Positions 49,754 through 58,957 are shown, numbered from the stretch's first letter. The stretch is DNA of 64,000 nt from Herpetosiphon gulosus (GCF_039545135.1 NZ_BAABRU010000011.1:1-64000); one strand, 5' to 3'. Numbers and translations: made by a program. The notes: a model not told the origin generated them from the letters alone.

Positions 49754-52435
49754 ATGCTTGATTCACTAACCCAACAATTAAAGGTCACAGCGGCAGCCTT
49801 CAGCGAAGATGCTGAGGCACTGCAACGCTTGCTCCAACGCATGGCCCATGATGTTGAGCGAGCTGAACACGAGCCGCTTGATCTGTTTCCGGTGGCGCAT
49901 CATTCACCTGCTTCGGCCTTGCAACTGGTGCGCCGCTTGCACCAAAAGCAGCCAAAAGTCATTTACATCGAATTGTGCGAGGATATGCTCGAGTTGGTGG
50001 GACATTTGCGCGATTGTAAATTGCCAGTGGCGTTTCAGGCATTTGCTGCCGATAGCGAGTTGGTTCCGCCAGAGGCGCTGCCAATTAGCGTGGTTGCGCC
50101 CTTGACCGAATCGTCAGCCGAATATCAAGCGATTGCCTATGCCCTGACCCACCCTGAAACCCAATTGGTTTTTGTTGATCGTCCAGTTGATTATGTGTTT
50201 CAATGGCAACCCTTGCCAACAATCGACGAGGATGCAGCCGACGATGATGATGAGGCCGCCCAACTCCATGGCAAATCGATTGGCGTGACGATTGGCTCGT
50301 TAGAACCGACGTTTGACGATTTTCTGCATTATTTGCTGCAAAACTCCAACTCGCGCCATTTTACCGAATGGTGGGAGCAATATGTCGAGCGGGTGATTTT
50401 GCACGCCGATTATGCCATCTATCGCCAAGTAATGACCTTGGTTGGCAGCTTAATTCACCAACTTGGTCGCAAACCCCAAGATGTAATCACTGATCGTCTG
50501 CGTGAACGCTATATGTGGACGCGGATCAAGCAACATTTAGCCGAGCATGCGATTGATCCAACTGAGGCCTTGTATATTTGTGGGGCGGCGCACTTGGCCA
50601 GCGATGTAGCTGAATTTGGCACTAATACTGCCGAGCAATGGGCTGAAATGCCTGCTAAAAGCAATACTCAATGGCTGTTTGGGCTGATTCCATCGAGTTT
50701 TGTGGCAATTGAACAGCAGTTCAATCATCCACCTGGCACAATTGCTTTGGCTGAATCGACCTGGCGCAAAAGCCTTAAAGCTGTTGATATTAAGCCGTTT
50801 CAGCTTGGCAAGGAGCAAAAACCAGCCAAAGCCAGTCGCAATAAAGCTCCAGCCGTTGCCAGCCAACAATCAAACAATCCTCAGGCTTTGGCTAATTTTC
50901 TGGGCATGCCGCCCGAAGTGGCCGAGGCCGATCACGAGCAATTGATCGATTGGTGTGCGCGAATTGTGGGTTTGGCGCGGGAAAATGGCTATTTGTCCAG
51001 CACCGCCGATTCAATTGCAATTTATGAAACATCGTATCTTTTGGCTAATATTCGTAATCGCCGCCAGCCCTCGCCCTACGATTTTCAAGATGCGGCGATC
51101 ACCTGCTTGGAAAAAGATCGCACGCCACGCAAACGCAATATCAGCCAATTGTGTCGGGTCTTGTTGGGCGGCGATCGGGTTGGCACGGTCGGCTATGAAT
51201 CGCTGCCGCCATTGGCTAAAAATATCTATGATCGATTAGCGCCGTTGAATGTCAACCTGTATGCCAAAACCAACCAACGGGCTTTGATGGATTTTAGCCA
51301 ACGTCCCGATTTACTCGACAGTTCAGAGTTACTTTGGCGCTTGAATTATTTGCTGGGTAATTATGTGGTGCAGCCAATCATTGGTGAGCGCAAACTTGGC
51401 AGCAAACCATTGCAAGAATCGTGGGAAATTCGGATTGGCAAATACCAACGCGATGTGATTCAACTAGGCTACGAAGGCATTACGCTGGAGCAAGTGCTAG
51501 AGCAGCGCATGCGTCAACGGGCCTTTGGCGATGATGCAACAGCGGCCAAAGCGCTGCATACCGCCGAAGCCAGCTTGATGTATTTGCATAGCCCACGCTT
51601 TACCGAGGAACTTGGTTTTCACAGCCGCGCCTTGTTAATTCAAGAAACGGGCGTGCAGGATGCGCCAGATATTTTCGACCGTGCTCGCCATTTGGTGCAA
51701 TATTATCGCACCACGCCTCAAGGCTTGGCGGTTTGGCTCGAATCGTTTGTAGCAACTGGTTATAGCCATTATGCCTCGTTGCTGCCGCAGGCCATCGCCG
51801 ATCGCGGCACTACGCCCGAAGCGGTGGCGGGCATGTTGGGCTTTATCTTCTCGCTGGAGAGTTTGGCCTTATCGGTTGGCTGTCAGCGCAGCGAATTGCT
51901 AATTAGCGTTGAACTGGCTGGCAAGGGCGAAGTTGCCCCCGATAAACTGGGCTTGTTGTGGGTTGCCGAGTGGCTGCTCAATCGGCGTAGTATTCAGTCA
52001 ATGCGCGAATTTTTCGAACATCTCACCGAAGATTCACTGAGTTTGCAAGGATTGCCCGCCTACCTGAATGGCTTTATCTTGGCCTTGAAATTTGCCCCAC
52101 GGATTGCGTTGTTCGTGGTTGAACTTTTGAGCCATATCTTCCGAATTGTGCCCGACTCAGTATTAATTCCATGGTTGCCAGGCTTTATTTTGCAATTACG
52201 CCGTAACGCCACAATTCTGGAGCCATTGATCAAAGAGGCCGCCCTAGTTTTTCCAAGCGATTTGGCAGGCCTTGGCGCATGGCAACCCAATTGGATGCAC
52301 GATCAACAACGTTTGCCTGAGGGCGAAATGACGATCGATGCAGAACTAAGCCCCGATGATCAATTGGCCCATAATTTGCTTTTAGCGCACCCAGCTGGAA
52401 TGCAGGCCTTGGCAGCGCTATTGAAGCTTGGGTAA
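49754..52435 (+). CDS. DUF5682-family protein
   Basis: An 893-residue cytosolic protein. The N-terminal ~290 residues resemble the TraB/TIKI/EreA-like fold: FPVAHHSPAS with paired histidines near residue 47, VIYIELCEDMLEL with its glutamate, and ICGAAHLASD with a second histidine. The remaining ~600 residues are mostly helical. DUF5682 proteins regularly accompany SWIM, VWA and MoxR-type genes. A hydrolase or esterase-like activity is an inference from the fold only. It is the last and longest gene of the five-gene operon, beginning 4 bp after the AAA gene. No target or substrate is known. Confidence 0.82.
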   Translation: MLDSLTQQLKVTAAAFSEDAEALQRLLQRMAHDVERAEHEPLDLFPVAHHSPASALQLVRRLHQKQPKVIYIELCEDMLELVGHLRDCKLPVAFQAFAADSELVPPEALPISVVAPLTESSAEYQAIAYALTHPETQLVFVDRPVDYVFQWQPLPTIDEDAADDDDEAAQLHGKSIGVTIGSLEPTFDDFLHYLLQNSNSRHFTEWWEQYVERVILHADYAIYRQVMTLVGSLIHQLGRKPQDVITDRLRERYMWTRIKQHLAEHAIDPTEALYICGAAHLASDVAEFGTNTAEQWAEMPAKSNTQWLFGLIPSSFVAIEQQFNHPPGTIALAESTWRKSLKAVDIKPFQLGKEQKPAKASRNKAPAVASQQSNNPQALANFLGMPPEVAEADHEQLIDWCARIVGLARENGYLSSTADSIAIYETSYLLANIRNRRQPSPYDFQDAAITCLEKDRTPRKRNISQLCRVLLGGDRVGTVGYESLPPLAKNIYDRLAPLNVNLYAKTNQRALMDFSQRPDLLDSSELLWRLNYLLGNYVVQPIIGERKLGSKPLQESWEIRIGKYQRDVIQLGYEGITLEQVLEQRMRQRAFGDDATAAKALHTAEASLMYLHSPRFTEELGFHSRALLIQETGVQDAPDIFDRARHLVQYYRTTPQGLAVWLESFVATGYSHYASLLPQAIADRGTTPEAVAGMLGFIFSLESLALSVGCQRSELLISVELAGKGEVAPDKLGLLWVAEWLLNRRSIQSMREFFEHLTEDSLSLQGLPAYLNGFILALKFAPRIALFVVELLSHIFRIVPDSVLIPWLPGFILQLRRNATILEPLIKEAALVFPSDLAGLGAWQPNWMHDQQRLPEGEMTIDAELSPDDQLAHNLLLAHPAGMQALAALLKLG

Positions 52436-52502
52436 GCTTTAGGGGATCAGTCATTGGCGGTCGGGGATTGGGATTTAACGCAGAGGTGAGGGGTTAGGGT
52501 TC

Positions 52503-52690
52503 AACCTACAAGGGTAGGTTTTTAATAATGATTTGGATGTGACTCACCGTCGATTAACGTTCCCTAGCCCCCTAGCCCGCCCGCGAGGCGAGGGGGAACC
52601 GTTCATCATGAGCCTTGGAACACCCCTCTCCCGCCGTAGTGGGAGAGGGGTTGGGGGTGAGGGAACGTTAAAACCTACCCTTGTAAGTGA
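52503..52690. repeat. Composite palindromic element, copy 5 with outer inverted repeats
   Basis: The core CCCTAGCCCCCTAGCC...TTGGGGGTGAGGG (52561-52663) is a copy of the window-wide element. Outside it, AACCTACAAGGGTAGGTTTT (52503) and its inverse AAAACCTACCCTTGTAAG (52669-52687) form long flanking inverted repeats. The same outer arm recurs at 63617-63632. The 448-bp gap 52436-52883 holds in addition only G/C-rich strings such as CTAACCCCTAACTCCTGATCC (52778, in two parts) and no gene. Confidence 0.8.
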
Positions 52691-52883
52691 GGGTTCAGGC
52701 GCTAGGGATCAGGTAATGGACATAGGATTCTAATCAACTAAATCTGGGGCTAAAAACAAATTTTCATCGTTCCAAACTAACCCCTAACTCCTGATCCCTG
52801 ATCCCTAGCCCCTTCGTGAAGGCTACTTTGAGCGCTATAATACAGGCATTCGTTGGTTTTATTAATATTTGGGAGTTGCAACG

Positions 52884-54554
52884 ATGCCACCCTTTAATCA
52901 ACCAGCCCCACAGCTTGGCAATCAATATAGCAGTGATCGCCTGCTCCAACTGTATCTCCGCCGCCGTTTACCCGCAGATGTCCTAGCCCAAATCGAACCA
53001 GCATTGCAGGCAATGGGCGATTTAGCTGGTAACGAATTGTATCAGTCGCAATTGGCTGACCGTTTGAACGAGCCGCAATTAACTCAATGGGATGCCTGGG
53101 GCGAACGGATTGATCAGATTGTGCTAACCCCGCTCTGGCAACGTGCCCAGCAGATCGCCGCCAGCTATGGCCTGATTGCCACAGCCTACGAGCAAACCTT
53201 CCATGAATATTCGCGCACCTGCCAATTTGCCTTAGCCTATCTTTTCCATCCATCGAGCGATGTGTATAGCTGTCCCTTGGCGATGACCGACGGTGCTGCC
53301 CGAACTTTGCTCCAAGCGGGTAATCAGGCCTTGATCGAACGCGCCATTCCGCATTTAACCAGCCGTGACCCCAGCCAATTTTGGACGAGCGGCCAGTGGA
53401 TGACCGAATCGACTGGTGGCTCAGATGTTGGCCGCTCGGAAACGATCGCCCGCCAAGCCGAGGATGGTAGCTGGCGTTTATATGGTTGCAAGTGGTTTAG
53501 CTCGGCCACAACTTCGCAAATGGCCTTGACCTTAGCGCGACCTGAGGGCAATCCATCTGGCGGGCGTGGTTTGGCTTTGTTCTACGTCGAAACCCGCAAT
53601 CAACATGGGCGGCTCAATCAGATCGAAGTCAACCGACTCAAAGATAAATTGGGTACACGCAAAGTGCCAACGGCTGAACTGAATCTGCTTGGTACGCCAG
53701 CAATTCCGGTGCAAGGCTTGGGTGATGGCGTGCGCTCGATTGTGCCGATGTTGCAAATTACCCGCACCTGGAACAGCGTTTCGGCGGTAGGCTTTATGCG
53801 GCGTGGGATGGCTCTCGCCCAAGATTATGCCCAAAAACGCTGGGCTTTTGGTTCGTTGCTCAATCAAAAACCACTGCATGTCGATAGCTTGGCTGGCTTG
53901 CAGGCCGAGTATGCTGGCGCATTCCTGCTGACCTTCTATTTAATCGAATTATTGGGCTTCGATGAAGTTGGCCAAAGCACGCCTCAACAGCGACAATTAT
54001 TAAGATTATTAACATCTATTACCAAATTGACCACTGCTCGCCAATCGGTGAGTCATACCAGCGAGATTATTGAGAGTTTTGGTGGGGCGGGCTACGTTGA
54101 GGATACCGGCTTGCCGAGCCTGCTGCGTGATGCCCAAGTGCTTTCGATTTGGGAAGGTACAACCAATGTTTTAGCGCTCGACAGCCTACGGGCGATCAGC
54201 GAAGACCCCAGCATTTGGCCCGTATTGAGAGAGCAAGTTAATCTGTGGCTGAGCAACGCCCATGATCCAAGCCTGAGCCAAGCGATTGTGGTGGCCCAAA
54301 CCGCACTTGATCGATGTGAACAATGGTTTGCTGAAAGCAGCCTTGATCGCAGTTTGGCTGAAATGGGGGCGCGGCGTTGGGCATTAACCCTTGGCCGAGC
54401 GCTTGAATTGGCGTTGTTAATCGAACATGCTCAGGCAGCTTTGATTGACGCAAATGATCGCTGGTTAGCGGCAGCGGCACGCCGGTTTAGTTGTAGCGCA
54501 GTTAATTTAATTGCCACAATTGATGCCAACGATAACCAAATCTTGCTCAGTTAA
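52884..54554 (+). CDS. AidB-like acyl-CoA dehydrogenase family protein
   Basis: A 556-residue flavoprotein of the acyl-CoA dehydrogenase superfamily, closest in layout to AidB/ACAD10-11-type members: a longer N-terminal region, then SCPLAMTDGAARTLLQ and QWMTESTGGSDVGRSET, the FAD-binding block, GCKWFSSAT, and the C-terminal QRWAFG-like KRWAFGSLL. The catalytic-base region ends with YVEDTGLPSLLRDAQVLSIWEGTTNVL, where IWEGT is the classical motif. AidB protects DNA from alkylation in E. coli; for others lipid oxidation is assumed. The ATG at 52884 has GGGAG eight bases upstream. It is a single-gene unit. Confidence 0.88.
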   Translation: MPPFNQPAPQLGNQYSSDRLLQLYLRRRLPADVLAQIEPALQAMGDLAGNELYQSQLADRLNEPQLTQWDAWGERIDQIVLTPLWQRAQQIAASYGLIATAYEQTFHEYSRTCQFALAYLFHPSSDVYSCPLAMTDGAARTLLQAGNQALIERAIPHLTSRDPSQFWTSGQWMTESTGGSDVGRSETIARQAEDGSWRLYGCKWFSSATTSQMALTLARPEGNPSGGRGLALFYVETRNQHGRLNQIEVNRLKDKLGTRKVPTAELNLLGTPAIPVQGLGDGVRSIVPMLQITRTWNSVSAVGFMRRGMALAQDYAQKRWAFGSLLNQKPLHVDSLAGLQAEYAGAFLLTFYLIELLGFDEVGQSTPQQRQLLRLLTSITKLTTARQSVSHTSEIIESFGGAGYVEDTGLPSLLRDAQVLSIWEGTTNVLALDSLRAISEDPSIWPVLREQVNLWLSNAHDPSLSQAIVVAQTALDRCEQWFAESSLDRSLAEMGARRWALTLGRALELALLIEHAQAALIDANDRWLAAAARRFSCSAVNLIATIDANDNQILLS

Positions 54555-54659
54555 GGGCGATGGCTATAAGCATAATTCCTAACAATCTACAACAACCGTA
54601 TTTTGGTAAAAGGCGATAGTACTATGAAAAAGTAGGCTAGCCCTAGTACCGTTGGCTGT

Positions 54660-54688
54660 TTGCGTGCAATCACAGGCTAGGGTATAGT
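54660..54688 (+). promoter_or_regulatory. Putative promoter of the STAS gene
   Basis: TTGCGT (54660-54665), 17-bp spacer, TATAGT (54683-54688). The -35 is weak. An imperfect inverted repeat, GGCTAGCCCTAG / CTAGGGTATAG, overlaps this region and might be an operator. Confidence 0.4.
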
Positions 54689-54769
54689 AGGGCAACTTGT
54701 TATTCCTCCCAATGTGCGGCGATGCAAATACTGGTTGTTTTAGCCCATTAAGCCAAAAAGGGTTTTTTC

Positions 54770-55855
54770 ATGAAAGCACTACTTGCGTGGTTAGCTCAGG
54801 TTGATCATCCGCTTGAGGATGTGCGGCGACGTGGCCAAATTATTATCAGCGTGATGTGTGCGCTCCTCGTTATTGTTGTGATTGCCATTCCTTCCTTGCT
54901 GTTCAATCCTCGGCCACTAACATCAGCTTCTGCCTTAGGTTTAGGTTTCATCTTGGCGGTGGTGGTCATTCCGTTGGCGCGGCGTGGCAAAGTAACGTTT
55001 GCTGGCTGGATTGTGGTGATCACGACCGCCGTGATTGTCTCGATTCCGATGATGTTGCGCGGCGAAACCAGCTATACCCTAGCCTATTTACTGGTTCCTG
55101 TACTGATTGCCGGGGTTGTGCTGCGGCCATGGCAAATTTTATCGGTTCTCGTTGGGGCTTGGGTGATTATTGGCACATTGGCGTTTGTCTATCCCACAAC
55201 CGATCAAGTGGCAACAACTGGTGGGGTGGTTACCCATGCGATCTTGATTACCATGATTGGTTCGATTATTAGTTTTGTGAATAGCCGAATTACGGTTGGG
55301 GCTTTTCATGCGGTTTCCGAGGGCCAGCGCACGATCGAGCAAAATGCCAAACAATTAGTCGAATTAAACTCCTCGCTGGAAGCCCAAGTCCATGAACGTA
55401 CTGCCGACCTTGAAAACGCTCTCATGAAATTGCAAGATCGGGCTAGCACCCAAGAGCGCTTGCTTGATGAGATTGAGCAGCAGCGTGAAGTGATTCGCGA
55501 GATGAGCGTGCCAGTTTTGCCAGTCGCTTCCAAAGTCTTGGTAATGCCATTGATCGGGGCGCTCGATAGCGAACGCCTGACCCGCCTGCAAGAGAATGCC
55601 TTACAAGCGGTGCAGCGTCAGTCGATCAAGCATTTGGTGCTAGATATTACCGGGGTTGTGGTGGTTGATAGCCAAGTTGCCCAAGGCTTTATTAGCGTGG
55701 TGCGCTCAGTACGTTTGCTTGGTGCTGAAACCATGTTGGTCGGGATTCGGCCTGAAGTTGCTCAGGCCATGGTTTCATTGGGGCTTGAATTGGATTCAAT
55801 TAGCACCTCGGCAACCTTGCAAGAAGGCTTACAACGTATCCCCAACTACAATTAA
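54770..55855 (+). CDS. Membrane STAS-domain (RsbR-like) stress regulator
   Basis: A 361-residue protein with five to six membrane helices (about residues 22-175), a coiled coil (about 185-245, QLVELNSSLEAQVHERTADLENALMK), and a C-terminal STAS domain (about 248-358). STAS features match RsbR/RsbS: MSVPVLPVASKVLVMPLIG, LDITGVVVVDSQVAQGF, RLLGAETMLVGIRPEVAQ in pieces. The usual phosphorylatable Thr of VDT is Ser here, which can still be phosphorylated. In other bacteria such proteins build stressosomes; here the membrane anchor replaces a soluble sensor. It ends with a 4-bp overlap with the convergent nitroreductase gene. Confidence 0.88.
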   Translation: MKALLAWLAQVDHPLEDVRRRGQIIISVMCALLVIVVIAIPSLLFNPRPLTSASALGLGFILAVVVIPLARRGKVTFAGWIVVITTAVIVSIPMMLRGETSYTLAYLLVPVLIAGVVLRPWQILSVLVGAWVIIGTLAFVYPTTDQVATTGGVVTHAILITMIGSIISFVNSRITVGAFHAVSEGQRTIEQNAKQLVELNSSLEAQVHERTADLENALMKLQDRASTQERLLDEIEQQREVIREMSVPVLPVASKVLVMPLIGALDSERLTRLQENALQAVQRQSIKHLVLDITGVVVVDSQVAQGFISVVRSVRLLGAETMLVGIRPEVAQAMVSLGLELDSISTSATLQEGLQRIPNYN

Positions 55856-56649
55856 TCGGGCTTGGCTGCTGGCTCAAACGGTTGGTCCCAACGATTGGCA
55901 TAGGCTAAAGCCGCTGTGCGTTTGCGCTGCGATGAAGTCCAATCGATCGTTGGGCGGTCGGCGGCCTGCGGAATATAGCCCAAGCGATACAGCACCATCA
56001 AGCTATGCTCATCGGGTATTTGCAACAGTTTGGTGATTTTCTCCCATTGCCCCTCAACTTCCATTGGGGTCGAGATAAACTGCATACCAATGCCCAACGA
56101 TGTGGCAGTCAGCCAAATTGTTTGCATCACCGCACCCAAGGAAAGTAGCGAGTACATGCCTGATAAATCATCAGGTTTGTATTCGCTTTTATCAAGCGTA
56201 ATCCCCAAAATCAAAGGCGAGCCAGCGACCAATTTACGCGCATCTTTGCCGAGCACTTTGGGCACTTGAAATTTGGCCATCAACTCGCCGCCACGCTCAG
56301 TAAAAATATATTTGGCAAATGGTTTTAAAATTGCTGGCATATTGTCGATCAAAATCCCATCGCCTCGTTGATCAACTTCTTGCTTGGAGAAACGAAAATA
56401 TTTGCGATAGCGCTGCCAGAAGCGGCCCCCAGCCATTAATTTTTGCATCGATTCGCCTGCAATTTCGGCTAATTGCATGCGCGTCGTTTGATCTTGAATC
56501 ACAACGAAACGCCAGGGCTGCGAATTGAAGTGCGAGGGAGCACAAGCCGCCATCTCCAAAATAGTTTGGACATGGGCCGGGTCGAGCGGGCGATCTTCAA
56601 ATGGGCCGTTGGTGGTGCGGCGCGAACGAATTGCATCAAGTAAATCCAT
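55852..56649 (-). CDS. Nitroreductase family FMN oxidoreductase
   Basis: A 265-residue protein. The N-terminal LLDAIRSRRTTNGPFEDRPLD and AACAPSHFNSQPWRFVVI carry the FMN-phosphate-binding Arg and the conserved Ser/Asn/Gln of the nitroreductase family, and SLGAVMQTIWLTATSLGIGM supplies the later FMN loop. Members reduce nitro compounds, quinones or dehalogenate; the substrate is unknown. I start at ATG 56649 because AAGGAAG is 4-10 bases upstream, rather than 16 codons earlier. It begins only 14 bp after the SCO1664-like gene and may share its transcript. Confidence 0.92.
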   Translation of the reverse strand: MDLLDAIRSRRTTNGPFEDRPLDPAHVQTILEMAACAPSHFNSQPWRFVVIQDQTTRMQLAEIAGESMQKLMAGGRFWQRYRKYFRFSKQEVDQRGDGILIDNMPAILKPFAKYIFTERGGELMAKFQVPKVLGKDARKLVAGSPLILGITLDKSEYKPDDLSGMYSLLSLGAVMQTIWLTATSLGIGMQFISTPMEVEGQWEKITKLLQIPDEHSLMVLYRLGYIPQAADRPTIDWTSSQRKRTAALAYANRWDQPFEPAAKPD

Positions 56650-56662
56650 GCGGCTTCCTTGT

Positions 56663-57418
56663 CTAAACGGGCGGCCATGGAATTGAGCGCTGCCCATACG
56701 AGGCGGGAAATTTGGCGCTACTGATCAGGCGGTTGATTCGTTGACGCATCGCCTTGATTTCACGTGGGTAGAGCATGTTGTTGAGTGCGTTGGTCAGACT
56801 GGTTTCTGACGCTAAATCTTGATCGAGTTGCTTGAGATCGGCCAAATCGGCTTCATCTATCGCCTGACCAACCCAATCCCAAATGACGGTGCGCAACTTA
56901 TATTCATCGTGAAAGCAGATGCCATGATCAATTGCCCAAATCCGTTGGTCATCGTCAACCAGCACATGGCCCCCCTTGCGATCAGCATTGTTGATCACAA
57001 TATCGAACAGGGCCATGCGCTGAAACTCGCGTTCATGGCCTTCTTTCAAGGTAAAAAAATGCTGTTCGTAATCGGCATGAATTAGCAATTGGACTGAGCC
57101 AACGCCGTGTGGGCCTTCGCGGGTGACGGTTGGTGGCACTAAATGCCAACCCAAGGCATGGCTAATCAAAAATGCGGCGGCCTCGCGTTTGTATAATGTG
57201 CCCTGAGGAAAATCCCAGAGCGGGTTTTCGCCACGCTGTGGTTTATAGACTGCCCCAAGCACCAGCTCACTCTGATCGTCGGCATGCACTTCAACCAAAA
57301 ACGTATAGTTACTGCTCCATGGCAATAATCCCTGCAATTCCATCCGGCCATCGCGCAGCACTTGCAAGATCGTTGTCAATTCGAGCGCTTGGGGTTGCTC
57401 TGATTCGTGATCGCTCAT
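56663..57418 (-). CDS. SCO1664-family (PI3/4-kinase-like fold) protein
   Basis: A 251-residue protein of the SCO1664 family, which has a phosphatidylinositol-kinase-like fold. It shows the ATP-site lysine in GAVYKPQRGENPLWDF, the block YKREAAAFLISHALGW, VPPTVTREGPHGVGSVQ, and the catalytic-type DIVINNADRKGGHVL with IDHGICFH. It regularly occurs with DUF3090 and phosphomutase-like proteins in actinobacteria and Chloroflexota, as here. The substrate is not known. The DUF3090 gene lies upstream, separated by 227 bp of G/C-rich repeats. The ATG has a GAGG site. Confidence 0.88.
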   Translation of the reverse strand: MSDHESEQPQALELTTILQVLRDGRMELQGLLPWSSNYTFLVEVHADDQSELVLGAVYKPQRGENPLWDFPQGTLYKREAAAFLISHALGWHLVPPTVTREGPHGVGSVQLLIHADYEQHFFTLKEGHEREFQRMALFDIVINNADRKGGHVLVDDDQRIWAIDHGICFHDEYKLRTVIWDWVGQAIDEADLADLKQLDQDLASETSLTNALNNMLYPREIKAMRQRINRLISSAKFPASYGQRSIPWPPV

Positions 57419-57439
57419 GGGCTACCTCAGTGTTGGGCA

Positions 57440-57645
57440 AATGAGGGGTCGGAGGGCAGGGGTCGGGGATCGGGAAGTTGCCTAATCCCCATGGTCTGCT
57501 CCTAACCCAAATCAATGCGAGGGGTTGGGGGTCAGAGGGCAGGATGATCCCTGATCCTCCATGGCCTACCCCTAACCCAAATCCGTCTGACCCCTGCTCC
57601 CTTTGCTTAAACCTGACCCCTGTTCCCTAGCCCCGACCCCTACTG
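57440..57645. repeat. G/C-rich repeat block between SCO1664 and DUF3090 genes
   Basis: A plus-strand quadruplex-type string GGGG-TCGGA-GGG-CA-GGGG-TC-GGGG-ATC-GGG occupies 57445-57474. Further copies on both strands follow (GAGGGGTTGGGGGTCAGAGG, CTACCCCTAACCC, GACCCCTGCTCCC, CCCTAGCCCCGACCCC) up to 57643. No reading frame is convincing here. Confidence 0.75.
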
Positions 57646-58248
57646 TTACATTTCCGAGGCTTTTTTATTGCCGTGGCCATTTTTCTTGACGCAGAGATGA
57701 CCTTCATCTTCCATTGGCTGCAAACATTGAGGGCAAATTGGCCGCCCGCCAGTGGTGATAATGTCCATAGCGTTGCGACTGAGTGCCTGCATTTGCGCCC
57801 GCGTTGCCGAAATCCGCACCCGTCGTGGATCGTTTTTGCTTTCCTCGGCCTCAGCATGTTGCTGCAAAATTGGGTCGATTTCCTCATCGTCCTCATCGGC
57901 GGCCAATTGGAATTCTTCAACCTCAACGACCAACAAATCGCTGGTTGGATCGTAGGCTAACGACATTTGGGCGATGCGGAAGAAAGGATTTAATGGTGGG
58001 CGCAGCAGCAATTCGGCGGGCGTTGGCTCCTCGGAAGCATCAGGTCGGGCAACCCCACGTTTATCCAACTCTTCCAAAATATCGTCAATGCGCAAGCAGA
58101 GTGCTCGAACCAGCTCTTTTTCAGTGATTAATGAAACCAGGTCGCTACCTTTTTGAGCTTGTAAATAAAAGGTGCGTTGGCCTGGTTGGCCAACTGCTGC
58201 TGCGGTAATATGGCTAACGCGCCGTAAATCGTAGACGAAATCTGACAT
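57646..58248 (-). CDS. DUF3090 family protein with C-terminal zinc ribbon
   Basis: A 200-residue protein. The first ~175 residues are the DUF3090 family, with the opening VYDLRRVSHITAAAVGQPGQRTFYLQA and a following region SLITEKELVRALCLRIDDILEEL. The end carries CPQCLQP and HLC, a zinc-binding pattern. It pairs with the SCO1664-like protein downstream and the histidine phosphatase upstream (37-bp gap). This is a conserved trio of unknown pathway, sometimes beside thiol-ligase genes in actinobacteria. The ATG has an AAAGG site. Confidence 0.9.
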   Translation of the reverse strand: MSDFVYDLRRVSHITAAAVGQPGQRTFYLQAQKGSDLVSLITEKELVRALCLRIDDILEELDKRGVARPDASEEPTPAELLLRPPLNPFFRIAQMSLAYDPTSDLLVVEVEEFQLAADEDDEEIDPILQQHAEAEESKNDPRRVRISATRAQMQALSRNAMDIITTGGRPICPQCLQPMEDEGHLCVKKNGHGNKKASEM

Positions 58249-58285
58249 GCCGAACCTTTCAATTCAGTGCAAGCGAGTGTTTAGT

Positions 58286-58957
58286 TTAGCCCACAGGCCG
58301 TTCAGTTTCCGGCGTAAGATCGTTCGCATCGTTTGAAGCAGGTTTGGCTTCAGGAAAGCTAGGCATTTCGCCAGTGTGATTGACACATAGCACATGCGGT
58401 CCGCTATCGTTGACCGAGACAATCGTTACTGAGGCTGGGCTGATAATAATTCGTTGGAATAAATCTAAATGAACACCCAAATAGTGCGCGATCATCGCCT
58501 TGACCACATCAGCATGGGCAAAAACCGCGATCAACTCATCGGGGTGTTGTTGGCGCAAGGCTTCGAGTGCATCGACGACCCGATTTTGCATCTCGCGCAG
58601 GGTCTCGCCGCCTGGAATGCGTGTGCCCGATGGAAAGCGCTGAATATTGGCCCAGGTTGGCGTATCCGCTAATTCTTTAATCGTGCGGCCTGTCCACTCT
58701 CCAAACTGAATTTCGCCAACGCCCGCCAAGATTTGAATTTCGAGGCCAAGTTGCTGGGCGATTGGTTGGGCGGTTTCGACGGCTCGCTCAAGCGGGCTGC
58801 TATAGATCGCTTTAATCGGGGCTTGGGCTAAATGTTCAGCCAAGCGTTGAGCTTGAGCCTGACCTTCAGCATTCAGATGGACGTTGGGTGTCCAGCCAGC
58901 CAAGGCTTTGCCAACCATATCGTTGGTGGCATGGCGAATTAACAAAAACGTCGTCAT
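58286..58957 (-). CDS. Histidine phosphatase family protein (MSMEG_4193-like)
   Basis: A 223-residue protein of the phosphoglycerate-mutase-like superfamily. The phospho-accepting motif is LLIRHATND near residue 5-12. The second His region is VFAHADVVKAMIAHYLG, and LERAVETAQPIAQQLG is the conserved Arg/Glu block. It is the first gene of the DUF3090/SCO1664 trio; a phosphatase or mutase role on an unknown small molecule is expected. ATG 58957 is chosen, with GGAGG 11 bases upstream. Confidence 0.9.
   Translation of the reverse strand: MTTFLLIRHATNDMVGKALAGWTPNVHLNAEGQAQAQRLAEHLAQAPIKAIYSSPLERAVETAQPIAQQLGLEIQILAGVGEIQFGEWTGRTIKELADTPTWANIQRFPSGTRIPGGETLREMQNRVVDALEALRQQHPDELIAVFAHADVVKAMIAHYLGVHLDLFQRIIISPASVTIVSVNDSGPHVLCVNHTGEMPSFPEAKPASNDANDLTPETERPVG

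Noticed and set aside
55852-55855. Overlap of convergent stop codons as a sign of frameshift or misassembly
   Set aside because: Both proteins end at family-typical positions; a 4-bp TTAA overlap of convergent genes is ordinary.
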